NCBI GenBank assembly: GCA_051453625.1 | Contig: JBOZIK010000001.1 | Span: 193,841,467 to 193,879,287, forward strand | Source of the DNA: Welwitschia mirabilis | Lineage: Eukaryota; Gnetophyta; Gnetopsida; Welwitschiales | Direction: 5' to 3' | Length of the DNA: 37,821 nucleotides | Part shown: positions 21,588 to 34,600 of the stretch, in pieces | How the letters are laid out: the number at the start of each line of letters is the position of its first letter | How positions within the stretch are numbered: the first letter of the stretch is position 1 | Notes under the pieces: generated by a model | Seen by the model: the letters and a program-made list of their open reading frames with translations, nothing else | Database searches by the model: none | What the model was told of the DNA's origin: nothing | Program-made: the position numbers and the translations under genes

Positions 21588-21592
21588 GTAGA
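21588..21592. repeat. Target-site duplication, right copy (GTAGA)
   Basis: Exact partner of 13783-13787, immediately outside the LTR end CCAATA. A 5-bp duplication is the normal product of Copia integration. Confidence 0.9.
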
Positions 21593-24500
21593 ATGTATGG
21601 ATATCCATTCATTACCTTATGAATTGACAAGATATTAAACTTCTCTATCAATAACTCAAGAATTAGATCCATGGTGGCTTCCTTTGCTTGATGGCCCATT
21701 AACACATCTATCTCCTAAGTTAGCCTCAAGGTAGTTTTAGAAAGACCATCTTTTTAAGCTATATTCATTTTCTTTGGTATCTATCTCTTGCATCATGGGC
21801 TTCCTTTAGGACTTCATTTGCTTCATCTAAGATTTGCTTTCACAAGCTATTCCTCTTGTGCCTTGGATGAAAGTTTCCCCCTATATGACTTATGAATGTA
21901 GTTATTTGGATTTTCTTTGGTTATGAGTGTCTAAGGCTTTGCAAAGTTTCAAGTTGTGTTGAAAAGAGATTCTGTTAGGTGATGTGCCTCATCTACCTCC
22001 TTCACAATTGTATGTACAAAATGCATTTGTCCTATTGTTTTATATCAAATGTGTAAACATCATTGTGATCTACTCTTCCATAATAAAAACACTCATACAT
22101 ATTTCTTCTATGTTGGGGAAGTTTAAATTCTTCATCATGTTATTTCCCAATTTAGATCAAAGGTAGAGAAGGTCCATTTGAAAGTCGATTGCCTCTTAAG
22201 AAGTTTTTGTGCATTAGGTGGATGACCCATCAGTTTCTTGATAATGGTAACAACCTCTCTATCCACATTCCAATGCAAACAACCACCATTAATGAGTCCT
22301 TTTTGTTTTGAATATTATTTCTTTCCATGTTTTGCTCAGCGCGTCTTCTTAGGATTTTATCCTTAATTCTTCCTTTTTGATCTATAGAAGTTATTCCTGT
22401 TGTACATAAACTTTGTTGACCTGAATATAAAACTTTTTGTTCGGCCTCACCCTTACCTAACATTTCAGCTCTGGTCTAGTCAACAAATGTTAATGGATGA
22501 AAGAGGGTATTAAGAGATAGAAAATCATTAAATTTAAAACAATTTCAAAAGGTTTTAAAGTAATAAGATGACATAGAGCTTAATTTCATTGCTTAGTTTA
22601 ATTTGATGTTTAAAAAATATTTTATCAAAGATCCCATGCCAAGAAAAACAGCTTAGCAATTTTGATTTAAATATTAACATGACATCTAATAAATAGTTAC
22701 ATGAAAAGATACAATAATTTACCTTTAGAATCTACAAAGGATATTTGAGTGATTGAGATAATTCTAGTAAATTCAAACTCTAAAGTGGTTGTTTTTAAAT
22801 AAGGTTAGACCTATTGCAATTGCAATTACTGATATATAAAAATTTAAACATGTCAAGATTATGTATTTTTTTGAATAAAGTTAAAAACTAATTGTTTTTG
22901 TTTAATAACTAAGCAATAGAATGTTTGATCTCCTACAATTCTCACTTTAGATTTGTTATGTTAGTTCTCTCTTTTTTTTCAAAAAAAAAAAAAATTAGAT
23001 AATCTAAAAATACCATACATGTTAGTTTTGTTAGTAAGTCTTCAAAACAAGATCCAAAAGCTAAATCAAGCTTGGAAACCATCAAGTCTTAACATAAATT
23101 GTATAAAACAAAATTGGTACTAGATCCAACAGTGGATTCATTAAAAAACAAACAAACAAATGCATCTAAAGTAAATTTACAATTCTTGATTTTTAAATAT
23201 CCTTTATGAGCTCCTCTAGAACATGAATAAAGAATTGAGTGAATCCAACCACTCTTTCGATGAATTCTCTAACAGTCTTGTTGGGTCACCATCTGCCTAT
23301 GGCTAACATGACTAGACTAAGATCAATTGTTATTTTAAGTCAGCTTTCAACATCTTTAATATTGTCATTTTGATGTCTTAATCATTTCCAAAGCTAGTTC
23401 CAAATTGAAAGTTCAATTTTATTTTCTTCATTTTGTAGTTCAAATGAAATATCAACTAGGTTATCGAAAGACTCAGTGACTTGATAAACAATGCCACTTT
23501 TTGTCTTTTTTGCTTTTCATCAACCTACTCCAACCAACCGTCTTCTTTTAATTATTTAGTCGGTTGTTCCTTCTCGACTCGTTCGAGGTCCATCTTTTGA
23601 TGATGACCTGTCTAATATAGCAATAACATAGTTTAAGATATACGAAAACTATCATCTGACTTTTTATGATGTCGACTCTCATCAAATTGGAATGAATGTC
23701 TTTTTATTCGTCTATCTAAAAGTAGCAATCCTCTAAGATGTTTTGGGATGATTTACAATAATTCACAACTTGATTAAAATGTCACGCAAATATTGTAAGC
23801 AGTAACATGTCATGAGAACATCAACCCATTCTGAACCTTTTTAAAAAATGAAAGGTCACCTTGTATCCTTCAACCAACAACCATTTCTCAATTAATCTAA
23901 CCTCGTCTATCACTTGAGACCAAATAAAAAGTAACTACAATAATTGGATTTGCCCCATCTCCCAATAGGACTTTTACTGTTTCTTTAAGTTCAATTTTTA
24001 AAGTCAAACTCAAGTAGTGATCATTACCGCTTAAACAAATATATGTACCAATTTCCGAAGTTTGCCATGATTCTTGTAAAACAGATTGATTTAAGATAAT
24101 GATAAACCTAAAAGTGTTTATGATAGTCCAGAAGATCATTTAAGGATATTTCATACGTAAGTCTAAACATTAAATTATTTTTACTCATAGAAACATAGGT
24201 AATAGAATTACCTAGATTTTGCTAATCATGTAGCAATTATTCCGAACCATCCAATATAACTAAAGAGATGAATATATTTTTTTGAGGAGTTATGAACACG
24301 TAGGGGTAAATTTCATATCCTTAATCTATCAAAGTGTGGCTTCTTTCACAATTGTAGAGTTTGGGAGAACCCTGTTTCACAACATACCATGCACACTTGG
24401 TTGGGGTCCATAGTAGATCAGTCACAGGCAAGTCATTCATGTCAAAGCCAATTTAAGAGACAATAGTACTCATTATGGTCTGTCTTAATGTATCATTGAC

Positions 24501-25149
24501 TAATTGCTATTAAGTCATTTGGACTTGTCTTAAAGGCATGTTAGGAACATCATGATAGTCATTTATGATGCCCTTTATAAGACATTCAAGCATGTGATAA
24601 ATTTTCAAGTTGCTGAAAGGTCATTGGCAAATGAAATACTGAGCACAGAGCTGAAGAAAAACATGGCAATTCTTTGAAACAAAAAAAAAAAAAAAAGAGG
24701 AACTCTCACTTAAAAATAATAGAGGAATTCTCACTTTCCCTTTCTACAGTTTTTGCTTCACTTCCTAATTCATTTCTTTAGAATTTTGAAAAGGATATAC
24801 AGATTAAAATGTCTCCAAACGTCCTATTATTCTCCAGCCTCATCCTTCTTTCTCCTACCTCCGAATTGCTCTCTGCTCCGCTTACTTTCTCACCCTGTGC
24901 CACTTTTCCCTCTAGGCCCTCTCAGAAGAATGAAGCTCCATGGAGGGTGTCAAGGCTGAATGACGTTTTTCATTACTCTATGCATGCTCTTTACATGACC
25001 ATTGATGTGGGTCGATACAAGGTTAAGAAGAGCTAAACCCTCTTAAGTAGCTAACTTGAGAAACATCATTTCATTTAGCTGACTCTTAGTGGACATAAAA
25101 CGGTATAGCAAGGATTGATCAATCCATACTTTACATTTGATTCTCATGT
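21593..25149. other. AT-rich region, no gene recognised
   Basis: I see no family I can name. Minus-strand open stretches of 77-80 codons (22463-22230 and 24139-23897) are isolated and have no recognisable motif; flanking frames suggest old, unidentified repeat sequence. Low-complexity runs lie at 22971-22994 (T-run followed by A-run) and 24680-24696 (A-run). A slightly GC-richer patch at 24720-25040 contains a short plus-strand ORF, listed separately. The region is 3' of MED23 on its strand. Confidence 0.5.
24809..25036 (+). CDS. Doubtful small ORF, 75 codons
   Basis: ATG to TAA gives a 75-residue peptide with a hydrophobic start (VLLFSSLILLSP) that could pass as a signal peptide, followed by a Ser/Pro-rich stretch and a basic end. 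I recognise no family. Support is weak: one short frame, no introns or neighbours that fit, and an overlapping frame (24753-24959) is also open. It could be a fragment of an unrecognised repeat. It is convergent with MED23, ending about 115 bp beyond that gene's possible poly(A) signal. Confidence 0.12.
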   Translation: MSPNVLLFSSLILLSPTSELLSAPLTFSPCATFPSRPSQKNEAPWRVSRLNDVFHYSMHALYMTIDVGRYKVKKS

Positions 25150-25155
25150 TTTAAT
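25150..25155 (-). terminator. Possible poly(A) signal of MED23
   Basis: On the minus strand ATTAAA lies about 290 bp after the MED23 stop codon, a reasonable plant 3'-UTR length. Plant signals are loose, so this is only a candidate. Confidence 0.25.
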
Positions 25156-25442
25156 CATGCAATTGCAAATTTTTTTTAGTTTTTAGATGATTTGTTCATG
25201 AAAAGTTCTTTCATATCTAAATCAAGTTTATGATCCCACTGCTTTCATATGGACAAGGAGTATATACAGTATGATCAGCCAAAGAGGTTCCAGAAATCTG
25301 GGGTCGTGCACATTTCATTCTACATCAGTGCATGAGCTACATCAAGACACTTCTTGGAACAGTAATGCATGCTCACTTTCCATCTGGTGCTGACTAGTCA
25401 TGCAAAAACTGATACAATGCAAATACACCTCTTTGACTATCA

Positions 25443-25662
25443 TTATATCATTCCCTGTAAAGGGGAAGGTGGTCTTTGGCTCATCTTTGGATGGGTTGCT
25501 GCATAAATAGATGAGTTTGGATCTGTTGTTAGGTGTCGAAGAAGATGTTGCAGTTCTGGATGCAGATGCTCAACAGCTTTCATACACAGACTTAATGTCT
25601 CCGGCTTTGGCTTGGCACCATTTTGTGTAGATCCTTGAGCTTCATAAAGAACAGCATGATGC
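25443..25662 (-). CDS. MED23: MED23 last coding exon
   Basis: The acceptor is TTCCAG before 25662; the first base completes Leu, giving FLHHAVLYEAQGS. It ends with TDPNSSIYAATHPKMSQRPP and a short private tail (SPLQGMI) before TAA at 25443-25445. Confidence 0.92.
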
Positions 25663-28600
25663 CTGGAAAGAAATGAGACCATATGAACTGAAAGGCATTT
25701 TCAAAGTGCATTACAGAATAAAAATCAAGATTTAGATAGCAAGCTTACAAGAAATCTATAAGGTCGGAAATCTCTGTTGCACGAACAGGCTGTGTTAACT
25801 GGGCGTTGCGTCCAAATACATCTGCCAAAATACTGAACAGAAGTGCCAACGTCTATGGCAAGAGGGAAAAATAGAAAGTTATTTCTCAGTACAAAAACAG
25901 GTTGTTCACGCTTTTAAAATCATTCTACGTGCTAACATTTCAATCAATGAAGATTTACCTTCTTAAATAGAGGTCGGGCAGTTGCAAGCCGAGAAAGCAA
26001 GGGTCCCATAATGCGAAATGCAATCCTCAATTGTGCAATAGTGGTGATTGGCCTCATTTGTTGTATGACCGTGTGTGTTGTTTCAAGCCATTCATGTGGC
26101 AAATTATTGAAAGTAGCATGGAGAAGTGCAATAATATTTCCTGTAAGCATTTCAAGGAATGGGATCACTAGAATTACATTTGGCACAGAAAGAGTTGCAA
26201 TTTCAAGCTTCTCATTTAGGATGCAAGAAATTAAATAAAGCCGGACTCTATCATCGCATCAATTTTGAAGCTTGAAAAACATATACACTCTACAAGTCAC
26301 ATCAGGAATCACAATATGCCTTGTTCACAAAAATCACAATTGGCCTTGTTCACAAACCCATATATAGAAAACAAAAAACACATCTAAAGATTTCCAAAAG
26401 TCTACATCATGTACATGCTTTTCTACTGTCCAGTGAATATTTACTGAAATTAAGAATATATAGCATATGTAAGAACATATGACTCAACTTCTCAGTTTCT
26501 CAACAAGGCCCTAGTTTTCCTGATAAGAAATGTAGTGAAACCCCAGGTGGGTTGAAAAGAGACAACAAAGGTAACAGTGGTGACAAAAAAAGAATCTTAT
26601 GGCGTTGGAAGCACAGAGGGTGGGTAGGGGGTGGTTTTAAGACATCTACATTTCCGTAATATTAGTAATCGCTTAAAAAAGATAATTATAAAAAAGGGGA
26701 AGTTTACTAGGGGAATATAAAATAAAAGGTTAAATATGCAGTTCCTGTAAGTTGTTTTGAATTTAATAACTATTAAGAAAGATAACAAGAGGTGCATCTC
26801 TTGGAAAGAAACAATAAATTTTGACATAATACACATTAGGTACCTCATGTTTGTTTCGTCACAACAAAATATGGTTCCATTGTTCCAAAAAGAGGTGGTT
26901 TAAATGAGCACTTCATTTTAAACCGCGATTCCTAGCATCACATCATCTACAAAAGCAAGATGAAAAGAGACTAAGGAGAAGGGTACACATGGGCTAGAGC
27001 CGCTAGACAATGCTTATCTACTACAGCAATCAACTATATGCAGTGCAAGCAATACAATGAGCAAATCTATCTGCATGATCAGAGCTACCACCCAGGGGAT
27101 TAGCACAAACCTACTCGTTAGATTAGAGCTTCGGTTACCCCAGGTAATTTATGAATAGATGTACATCATCAGTGGGTATCTAGCAGTCTATATAAAAGCC
27201 CTTAGTTGATTTTATTCAGAGTTAATTGTTTTCAAATTTGAGCTCTGTATGTCTTCACTTGCATAGTTGCAGTATTTTCCTGATGCTTGGAGGAGGTTGT
27301 CATTCAATGGCCCCTACTGGTGGGAGTCTAAGAAGTTGCCCAAAAGTATGTCTTTGCCTGACAGGTATTGAGGTGGAAGGATTAAACGGTCACACAAACA
27401 ACTTTCTTCTAGGTTGTCCTAACAAGTGGTTGCCAAGGGTCCTTGCAAGAGCCTTTTTACTTCTTTCTTTTCCAGGCAGTGTTATTTTATTCTCCCATTG
27501 GTAATATTTGGTATCTCCTTTCACAGAGGTGTTTTTCCGTTATTCATGTCCCAAAGCGAAGCCATTCATTTATCTTCTCCATGCTGATAAAAATATCTCA
27601 TGCTAGGGATGGGAAGAAAGATCAATGTAGTTGATGCTATTCCTCCTCGATCACCTTACGAAGGGCTTAGATGAGGTCAGTTCACTGGGTTGCTTCCCTT
27701 TGCCAAAATGCCTCACTTGATTTTCATGCCCAAGCACATGGAAGATGCCATTCAAATTTGGAAGAATAATACTCAAGGGAGCTTCTCCCATGGTTGCCTT
27801 CTGAGAGTGCTGACACAATGATGGTAACCACGCCCATAAGATCCAAAGATCTTGCATCCTCTCATGTTGCCTACCTAACATTCCAGGTTAAGATTATTGA
27901 AATAAGATTAGGTCAACTCCAATATTTTCTTTGTGAAAAGGAACTATGGAAGGACAAGGTTAGTGATGAAGAGCTCAGGGTTTCAAAGGGAGTGAGTGTG
28001 TTTCTTTGGAAGGAACCTGTCTAGAGCTTGTGCTTTATTTTCTGCCCTAGGCTTCATTTAATTGGTAAGGGATCAATGATCAATCATTATTTCTTCAAGG
28101 TCATGTGACATATTGTAAAGCACAGCATGCCTCATTCTTGGGAAGAATACATTTTGGGTCTATTATCTGAAATGTGCAAATTTGCCTTACAGTCCCCAAA
28201 TAGGAAGGTGTCCTATGGCTTTCTATTTATGGTTTCTGAATGTCATTTCTCTCTTCGAGCTAAACATGAAAGAAATGAAGTCTATTTGCAAGAAGACACT
28301 CCTCATCGAGAGTTGTTTGTAAACTGAAAGTCATCCTTGTGTGTACGGTGATATAAACAGAAGTAGAGCATGCATATTCCATGGAGGAAAAGGGAAGGCA
28401 GAGCAAAGAGTAGTGTGAACGAAGAAGAGACAGCGAACAAGGAGAAGAAGATGGAGGAGAGTACAAAGATGTAGAAGAAGAAGAAGAAAGAGGAAAAGAA
28501 GGGGGAGAGAGAGAGAGGTGATCCAATACTTTTAGGATGTAAGCAACATAGGAACCCAGGAGACAAGTTGTCTGTGATATTTTCAGTGTTGCTTTTCGAT

Positions 28601-31600
28601 TCCTTTCTACAATGACAGGAAAGGAGGTTATTGGTACAGTTAAAGCCCCAGTTTTCCGCTATCTTCTTTAGACCCTTTGTTTTGAAGATTTCCTCATGTT
28701 TCGCCTTCGGTATGTAGGCAGCACACTTTCTTAGTCTGAAAGAAGTGGTTCCAGTGGGCAAATCATCACAAAGTCACGCATTTATTAAGTATGTTTCAAG
28801 TATTCTTCCTGTCCTTCTCGCCAATTCTATCCACATATCTTGTAGGCATGCCATTCAATTCTATGAAAGATATGTAGCTCATAGAGTCTGAATTTATCTC
28901 CCCAGGTCACAAGTAGAGTTGGGAGCCTGTTGTAGTCAAAAAGGTACAGAGTCCAAGAAGCGTGCGTCCTCGCAGATAAGCATCTCCCTCTTGACATTAG
29001 GGAAGTGAGTGGCACTATAGTAGGAGCTCTCAAGAAGATATTGAATATTGAGACTGAGTTGAAAATGTCCCTAAAAAACAAAACCAAAAAATTAAGAAAA
29101 AGGAAAAAGAAAAAGGAATAAGTGCATGCATTTAGGAGAAACACAGTTTTAGAGTTAGGCTGCCCTAGTTGACGGAAGCCTGTTGTCCACCACAAGGAAT
29201 TTAAGTCATCAAGATGATGCCTTTGCTACTCTAGGGTGCTATGGTAAACCAAACATTACCTCCTAACACTTCAGACATGTTAAGCCCACTCCAAGGGAAT
29301 TTTATACCAAGGTATTTCTCCTTCTTTCCTTTCATTTTGTTTCTTTCTGCAAGCACATAGGGCATGCATCAGGTTCTCCTCTTCTCATTGGGCAAGTTCC
29401 ATGTTTCTTCTATGCTATCCATTTTTTAGTTCCAATATATATTTTGATAATACAAAATAAAAGGATTACTTCTGCCATTATTTTGTCACATTTGCAAGAT
29501 TTATTTATTCGAAGCTTTTATTCTTCCTCCTCATTTTAAATAATTATAAGAAAATTTGACACACAAAATTCTACATGAAAGTAAAGTAATGCGAAGGGAG
29601 TGTCCCCATTTAGGTGGGGGCCATGTTGGGGCATATACACATTCATGAGTTCCCTTTCTAAAAGAAGCAAGAATTTTCAAGAAGCAATAAAGAATTCCTT
29701 TCTATTTAAGCAATCAAGAACTGTTTTTATTTAGTTCAATAATCCAAGCATTGCAAGTGATTTAAGTTAATTTATTTCAGCAAGAATTACTTAAACTATG
29801 GTTATTCCATTAGAATTCATAACGATTTGCCCCACTCTTTTCTTTTGGCCTACGCTCTTCTTTGTCCTGCACCACAATTGTTATATGTTTTTGTTTGTTT
29901 CAGGCAAAGGGATGAAAGGTTCCACCCTTTACAATTGCAAATGTTTCCAACTCTGAAAAAGAGACTTACAAAAAGAAAGAAAGAAAGAAAGGAAAAAACT
30001 AATCCCACTCACAACCTGAACTTGTTACCAACAGTGCGTGCCCTTCTTGTATAGAGGTACTACTTGTTTAGTAAATTTTCACTCGTATGGAGAGATCCCA
30101 AAGATACCACAACTCCCATCCTCGGTAAAAGGGTGTTGTGCCATGTATGCTACAGGTCACCATAACAAGTGCACCTTCAGTAATCGACCGAGCTGTGCAG
30201 TGGGTAAGGGAAACTCAAGATTATGAACCATTATGCACTAAAATTTATGTTCACACAAATGATACTCTTAGTTGTTGAATTATACTCTTGATTGTTACTT
30301 AAGAACTTGGATAAGTACAATTTAATTTTATGCGTAGTATATGTAAATCTTTTATTTCACATATATTATATTGTGTCTACGAAAACTTCTCTTGTCCTTA
30401 CATGACTTTGTAACTGATTATTCTACTTGCCCATTATGCTAAGATGATTTTAATCTGATGTGGAACACATTCCACATGTTAGATTGTTTCATGTGTTTTC
30501 TGTTCACTGTTAGTTGTACATATTTCCTCAATAACAATCTCTCTCCTTCATTTCCAATGGTTTCTCATGAATGCCTTCTCTTCTATAAATTTGATATGAC
30601 ATTTGAATGCAACATTTCATGTCTCATAATTAGTTATACCAGTTTATATCCAACCATAAGTCCATTGCAGACATTTTCTTGGTAATGCCTACACCTACTC
30701 AACATCATGACCTCTGATGCCATGATTTCTTAGTTATTATGGCAAACTGTAATCAATGACTTCAAAAGGACAAGGTGTAGCCTAATAAACATCTGAGATT
30801 TACGTCTTTTGCAAAGGGATATTTCTTCTTGACGTTTCCATAAAGTTGGTGACATATGGCAATGAGTAAGAGTTGGTGAAATCTTGCAACTTAAACACAA
30901 AATGTTGCACAAAGGGGAGAAAAAACAAAGAATAAAAAGAAGGCAGCCAACACAAAAAGTGATTTGCATTTTGGCACAATTCTGCTGCAAGCGTGCCATA
31001 GGCGAAATTGTGCACCATTTCTCAATGCCACAATGAATTGTTGCACCCCACAACACCATGCCCCAGTTTGGTGCAATCGCTCAAAATAATGGTGCCATTT
31101 CCCCATTTTGCGTTTCTATCATAATAGAAACAAGATGCATTAAAAGCACACTAGAGGCATTTTTTTCTTCATTTATTCATTTTTCCAGTCATTGTCCTAC
31201 TCTCTTGCCCTTCGCATGCAACAAACATCATTTTCAAAGGCAACTTAAAATTTCTTTTACATCAATCATTCACATTTCAGACATTTTAGAAGCAGATGTA
31301 TTCCATTTCATTTCCAAAACAATCTTGTTTCTGAACTGAATTTTCAAAACGGTCTTTGTAGTTTCATAAAATCTAAGCATCAAAAGTAGAGCCTTTACAA
31401 TTTTGATTTCCTTTTACATAGATGTATCAGGAAAAGTACAAAAAATTTTCATTTCTTGTTTCTCTTCAACGTTTTGACTTCTCATTAGGGTTACTAGGAT
31501 TTCTGACTTTTCATTATGGTTTTTCCCCCTCTAGGCAAGAAAAGTAAAAACCTTCTGGATTTTAATGATAATAACGATAACTTTTATGGTCTCTATGTGG

Positions 31601-34600
31601 CTCCCATACCAAGTCAAGTTTCTTGCGATACGAGTGTCAACAGACGCATGCTTGTTATGGTGGCGACGTATAGCGCTACTTAGAAAACTAGTTATGGAAG
31701 GCACTAGCTTACTTATATTGTTTTCTTTTCTACTTTTTGTTAGCCCTGGTGGGCATTGACTGTAGTGTTAATGTGTTACATAACAGTTTGCCACTTTAGA
31801 AACTAAATCTTGGAACTATATCTTATTGTTGTTATTAGTTAACTTGTTGGACTCTAGTATACTTTACTGTTTTCATTTTACACTATGGTATTATGTCTCT
31901 CTATTATTAGTTGTTCATTTAGTGTGAATAAAAGACAAAATTTGATAATATAAAAGATTTTGTTTGTGTATTATACTTTTTTAAGCACTGATGATTTGTC
32001 CCTTTTTTATTGCAACTTGGAAAGCACATTGTGAAGTACAAATGAGGAATAATAAATAAACTATTTTAACATGCTTTGTTACTGGTTCTCAATTATAATT
32101 ATTTCAATGTATTATATTTATTGTTTCAGATATATTTCAAATTGATTTGAAGCTATTTTTTATTTGCTGAAATAACGGTCAGATGAGTGCCAAACAATGG
32201 TAAAATCTAACTCTGAAACAAAACAGCAACCTCGCCAAAATGCAACAAAATCCAAAATGTCACACACTCAGCGTGAATGGGACATGTACATGACAATTGG
32301 CTTCCGACTAATTTATGTACTCAAATGCCTTTTAACTTGCTTAATTTTAACTGTTTTTAATTTACATTGTGTATCTCGTAAAATCAACAATTTCCTCCTT
32401 GTTTGAAAATATAATTACTGCCATATTGCATTGACAGGACAACATGTCTCTGAAACTACTTTTCCAGGCTCCTGACATAGATTAATTACTGACCATTACA
32501 TCATCGATTGTAATGTTATTTCTTAAACATTATTTATTGCATTTATTAGATAACTTGGACTGACACTCTGAGGATTGATGTTAGTTGCTAATTCTTGTGA
32601 TGGACATTAGTCACTTTTTTGTGCTAGGTAATTTAGCATCTCTATTGTGCTTGATCCTACAAGTTCCTCCATTAGGCACACTTAATGACTTGTTACTGTA
32701 AATGCTACAGAACTGATCGAAAATCATTCACACCATGAAAGAACAAAACATATTGGCACCAAATGTAACCTCAAACAAGAGTTGTGCTCTAACAACTTCA
32801 TTGGACCTGTTCCCATTATTCCACAAGACATCTTTACATTTACAGTTCATATGACATCTGAATGTAATTCATGTAATGTATGCCATCAACCAATAATTTC
32901 TCATGAAAAGCTTATCTATCCTGTCATAAATATTGCATCAAAACCTAACACAAGAAAAAACAACTACAGACAGTACTTCGGTACCACAAAGTGGCTAAAC
33001 CAAATAGGTGGCTCAAAGTCTACATCAAAATGAAAAGCATGTAACTAGTTAAGTACAGTGTAGAGCTATAGATGTGTATACATGCAGTCTAGATCCTAGA
33101 AGAACCAGTAAATACAGTGGCTCCTTTTCCTCCACGATAACAAAGCTTGGCTCTTTGGATCAGTCTAGCTTCCTCCTCTATCTCTTGCACAAGTCTCCCA
33201 ATATCAGATTTATACTTACAAGACAAATCTTCCTTTGTTAAAGTCAAGAAATGAAGTCCGAATCTCACAGATGACTTCCAACTCTGATATCTAGATCAAT
33301 GATGGAGGACATGGATGTTGCTTTCTTCTCTGCTCTGTGAAACAGGCCTGACAAACATAAGAGAAGAAGTTCAGGGAAAGAAAGAAAACAAAATCAGTCC
33401 CTGCACTCTAAAAAGGGCCACTTTTGTGCAGGCGACTGCAGCTTGCAGAATCTCATGGGATTGCAATCTGAAGGAGATTGGCTGGATCGTGATCTAAAGG
33501 CTCTAGTTGAGTTGTGATTCCAATTCAATCTTTGTCACAATAAGAATAAATGTAAAGGTGAATAAATTATTCGATCCATGATAGAAAACAAAACCAAAAG
33601 GCTGAAACCTAAGCTACTTTGGTTCTTCCTACAGTTTTATGTTTTATCACTTAGTTTTGGTTTCTGCATGCTCATTTCTTGATGCACTTCTGTTTCTTTC
33701 ATGTGCATCAATGCAACAAAAATTATTTCATTTTAATTGTTTCTGACTTGGATTGTTTTTATGCATTTGCCAAAAGTACAATTTCATCCCCCCTTCCCTC
33801 ACCCCCACCCCCTTTACCTCCCAGAAAGGTCATTTGCCACATTTTGGGTAGCATCTTGCAAGCTTCATGACATGACCTTTTGAGGCTACCAACATTTTGA
33901 CTTGCCAACAATTACATCAATGGACTTAATCAACCACACAAGAAAATTTTAATAATGATAATTCTGTAATTATCTCAAGTTCATTTGGAATTCATAGAAA
34001 AGAAAATCAGAGATGAGAAACAATGGACTGAAAGTTGCAAGAAGTTGTAAGAATTCTGAACAAATTGTTAAAATTTTCAATCAGCTAAGATAAAAAACAT
34101 GAGATTAAGTCAGTTGGTCATCAAGCTAAGGGGGAAAAAAACCATGAAGCAATATTAGCTAAAGATTATTAACATGAATGTGGGAATTGAAAATAATACA
34201 AAAAATGAAATTAGGTCTTTGAAAATTCAATATCATTAATATCAATGCGTTTTACCAAGCATGAGAAAGGTGAAAGAATCCTTTTGCCTGCACTTATTAG
34301 TAAAGCATACCAATTGTAGTGGAAGTGTTGTCCTGGATAGCCCATGATGGATCCCAGAGGGCATAACCAAAAGCACATTCTAGTTCTGAGGATGTCATTG
34401 TAATGTCTGTGAGCCACCAACAATCCTTAATTACACGTGCTGCTTCTATGTAAAATTGCACTTGAAAGGTTAAAGGTAGCTGTGATAACAGAAGGCCACA
34501 TGCTTGAATCATCAGGGCAGAGGATTCTTGAGTGGAGCTATTAATCCCTAAACCAGTGCCACTGCTAAGCCCTGATGTTGATGTATTTGATCGGTTAGTA

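Larger units (their letters stand above)
26141..34310 (-). other. 8.2-kb intron of MED23
   Basis: Bounded by the donor GTATGC at 34310 and the acceptor GCTTACAG at 26141. No exon of MED23 is missing inside, because the phases of the flanking exons match and the protein reads through without a gap. Contents: a 25-bp tandem duplication near 26308-26357, a purine-rich block at 28381-28518, a GAAA-type simple repeat near 29976-29996, clustered GTGC/GCAC words near 30900-31100, and scattered short ORFs. Composition is less AT-rich than the left half. I cannot name a transposon family in it, though ancient insertions are the likely source of its length. Two open stretches inside are listed separately. 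Confidence 0.85.

Noticed and set aside
22230-22463. 77-codon minus-strand frame (MLGKGEAEQK start)
   Set aside because: Charged but isolated, no family recognised; flanking frames are broken.
23897-24139. 80-codon minus-strand frame with GDGANPIIVVTFYLV
   Set aside because: Some protein-like character but no family I can name and no continuation up- or downstream; treated as unidentified repeat.
26011-26238. 75-codon plus-strand frame
   Set aside because: It is antisense to the 182-bp MED23 exon.
28260-28761. Minus-strand frames of 88 and 152 codons
   Set aside because: They include the reverse of the purine block, giving Ser/Phe/Leu-rich low complexity; no motif and two frames overlap.
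28827-29195. 122-codon minus-strand frame
   Set aside because: Phe-rich start comes from an A-rich run on the plus strand; no family recognised and no supporting splice or promoter signs.
30730-31106. Three overlapping minus-strand frames of 71-109 codons
   Set aside because: Mutually overlapping frames in the GTGC/GCAC cluster; none has a recognisable domain.
34211-34423. 70-codon minus-strand frame
   Set aside because: It overlaps the end of the 760-bp MED23 exon in the wrong frame.
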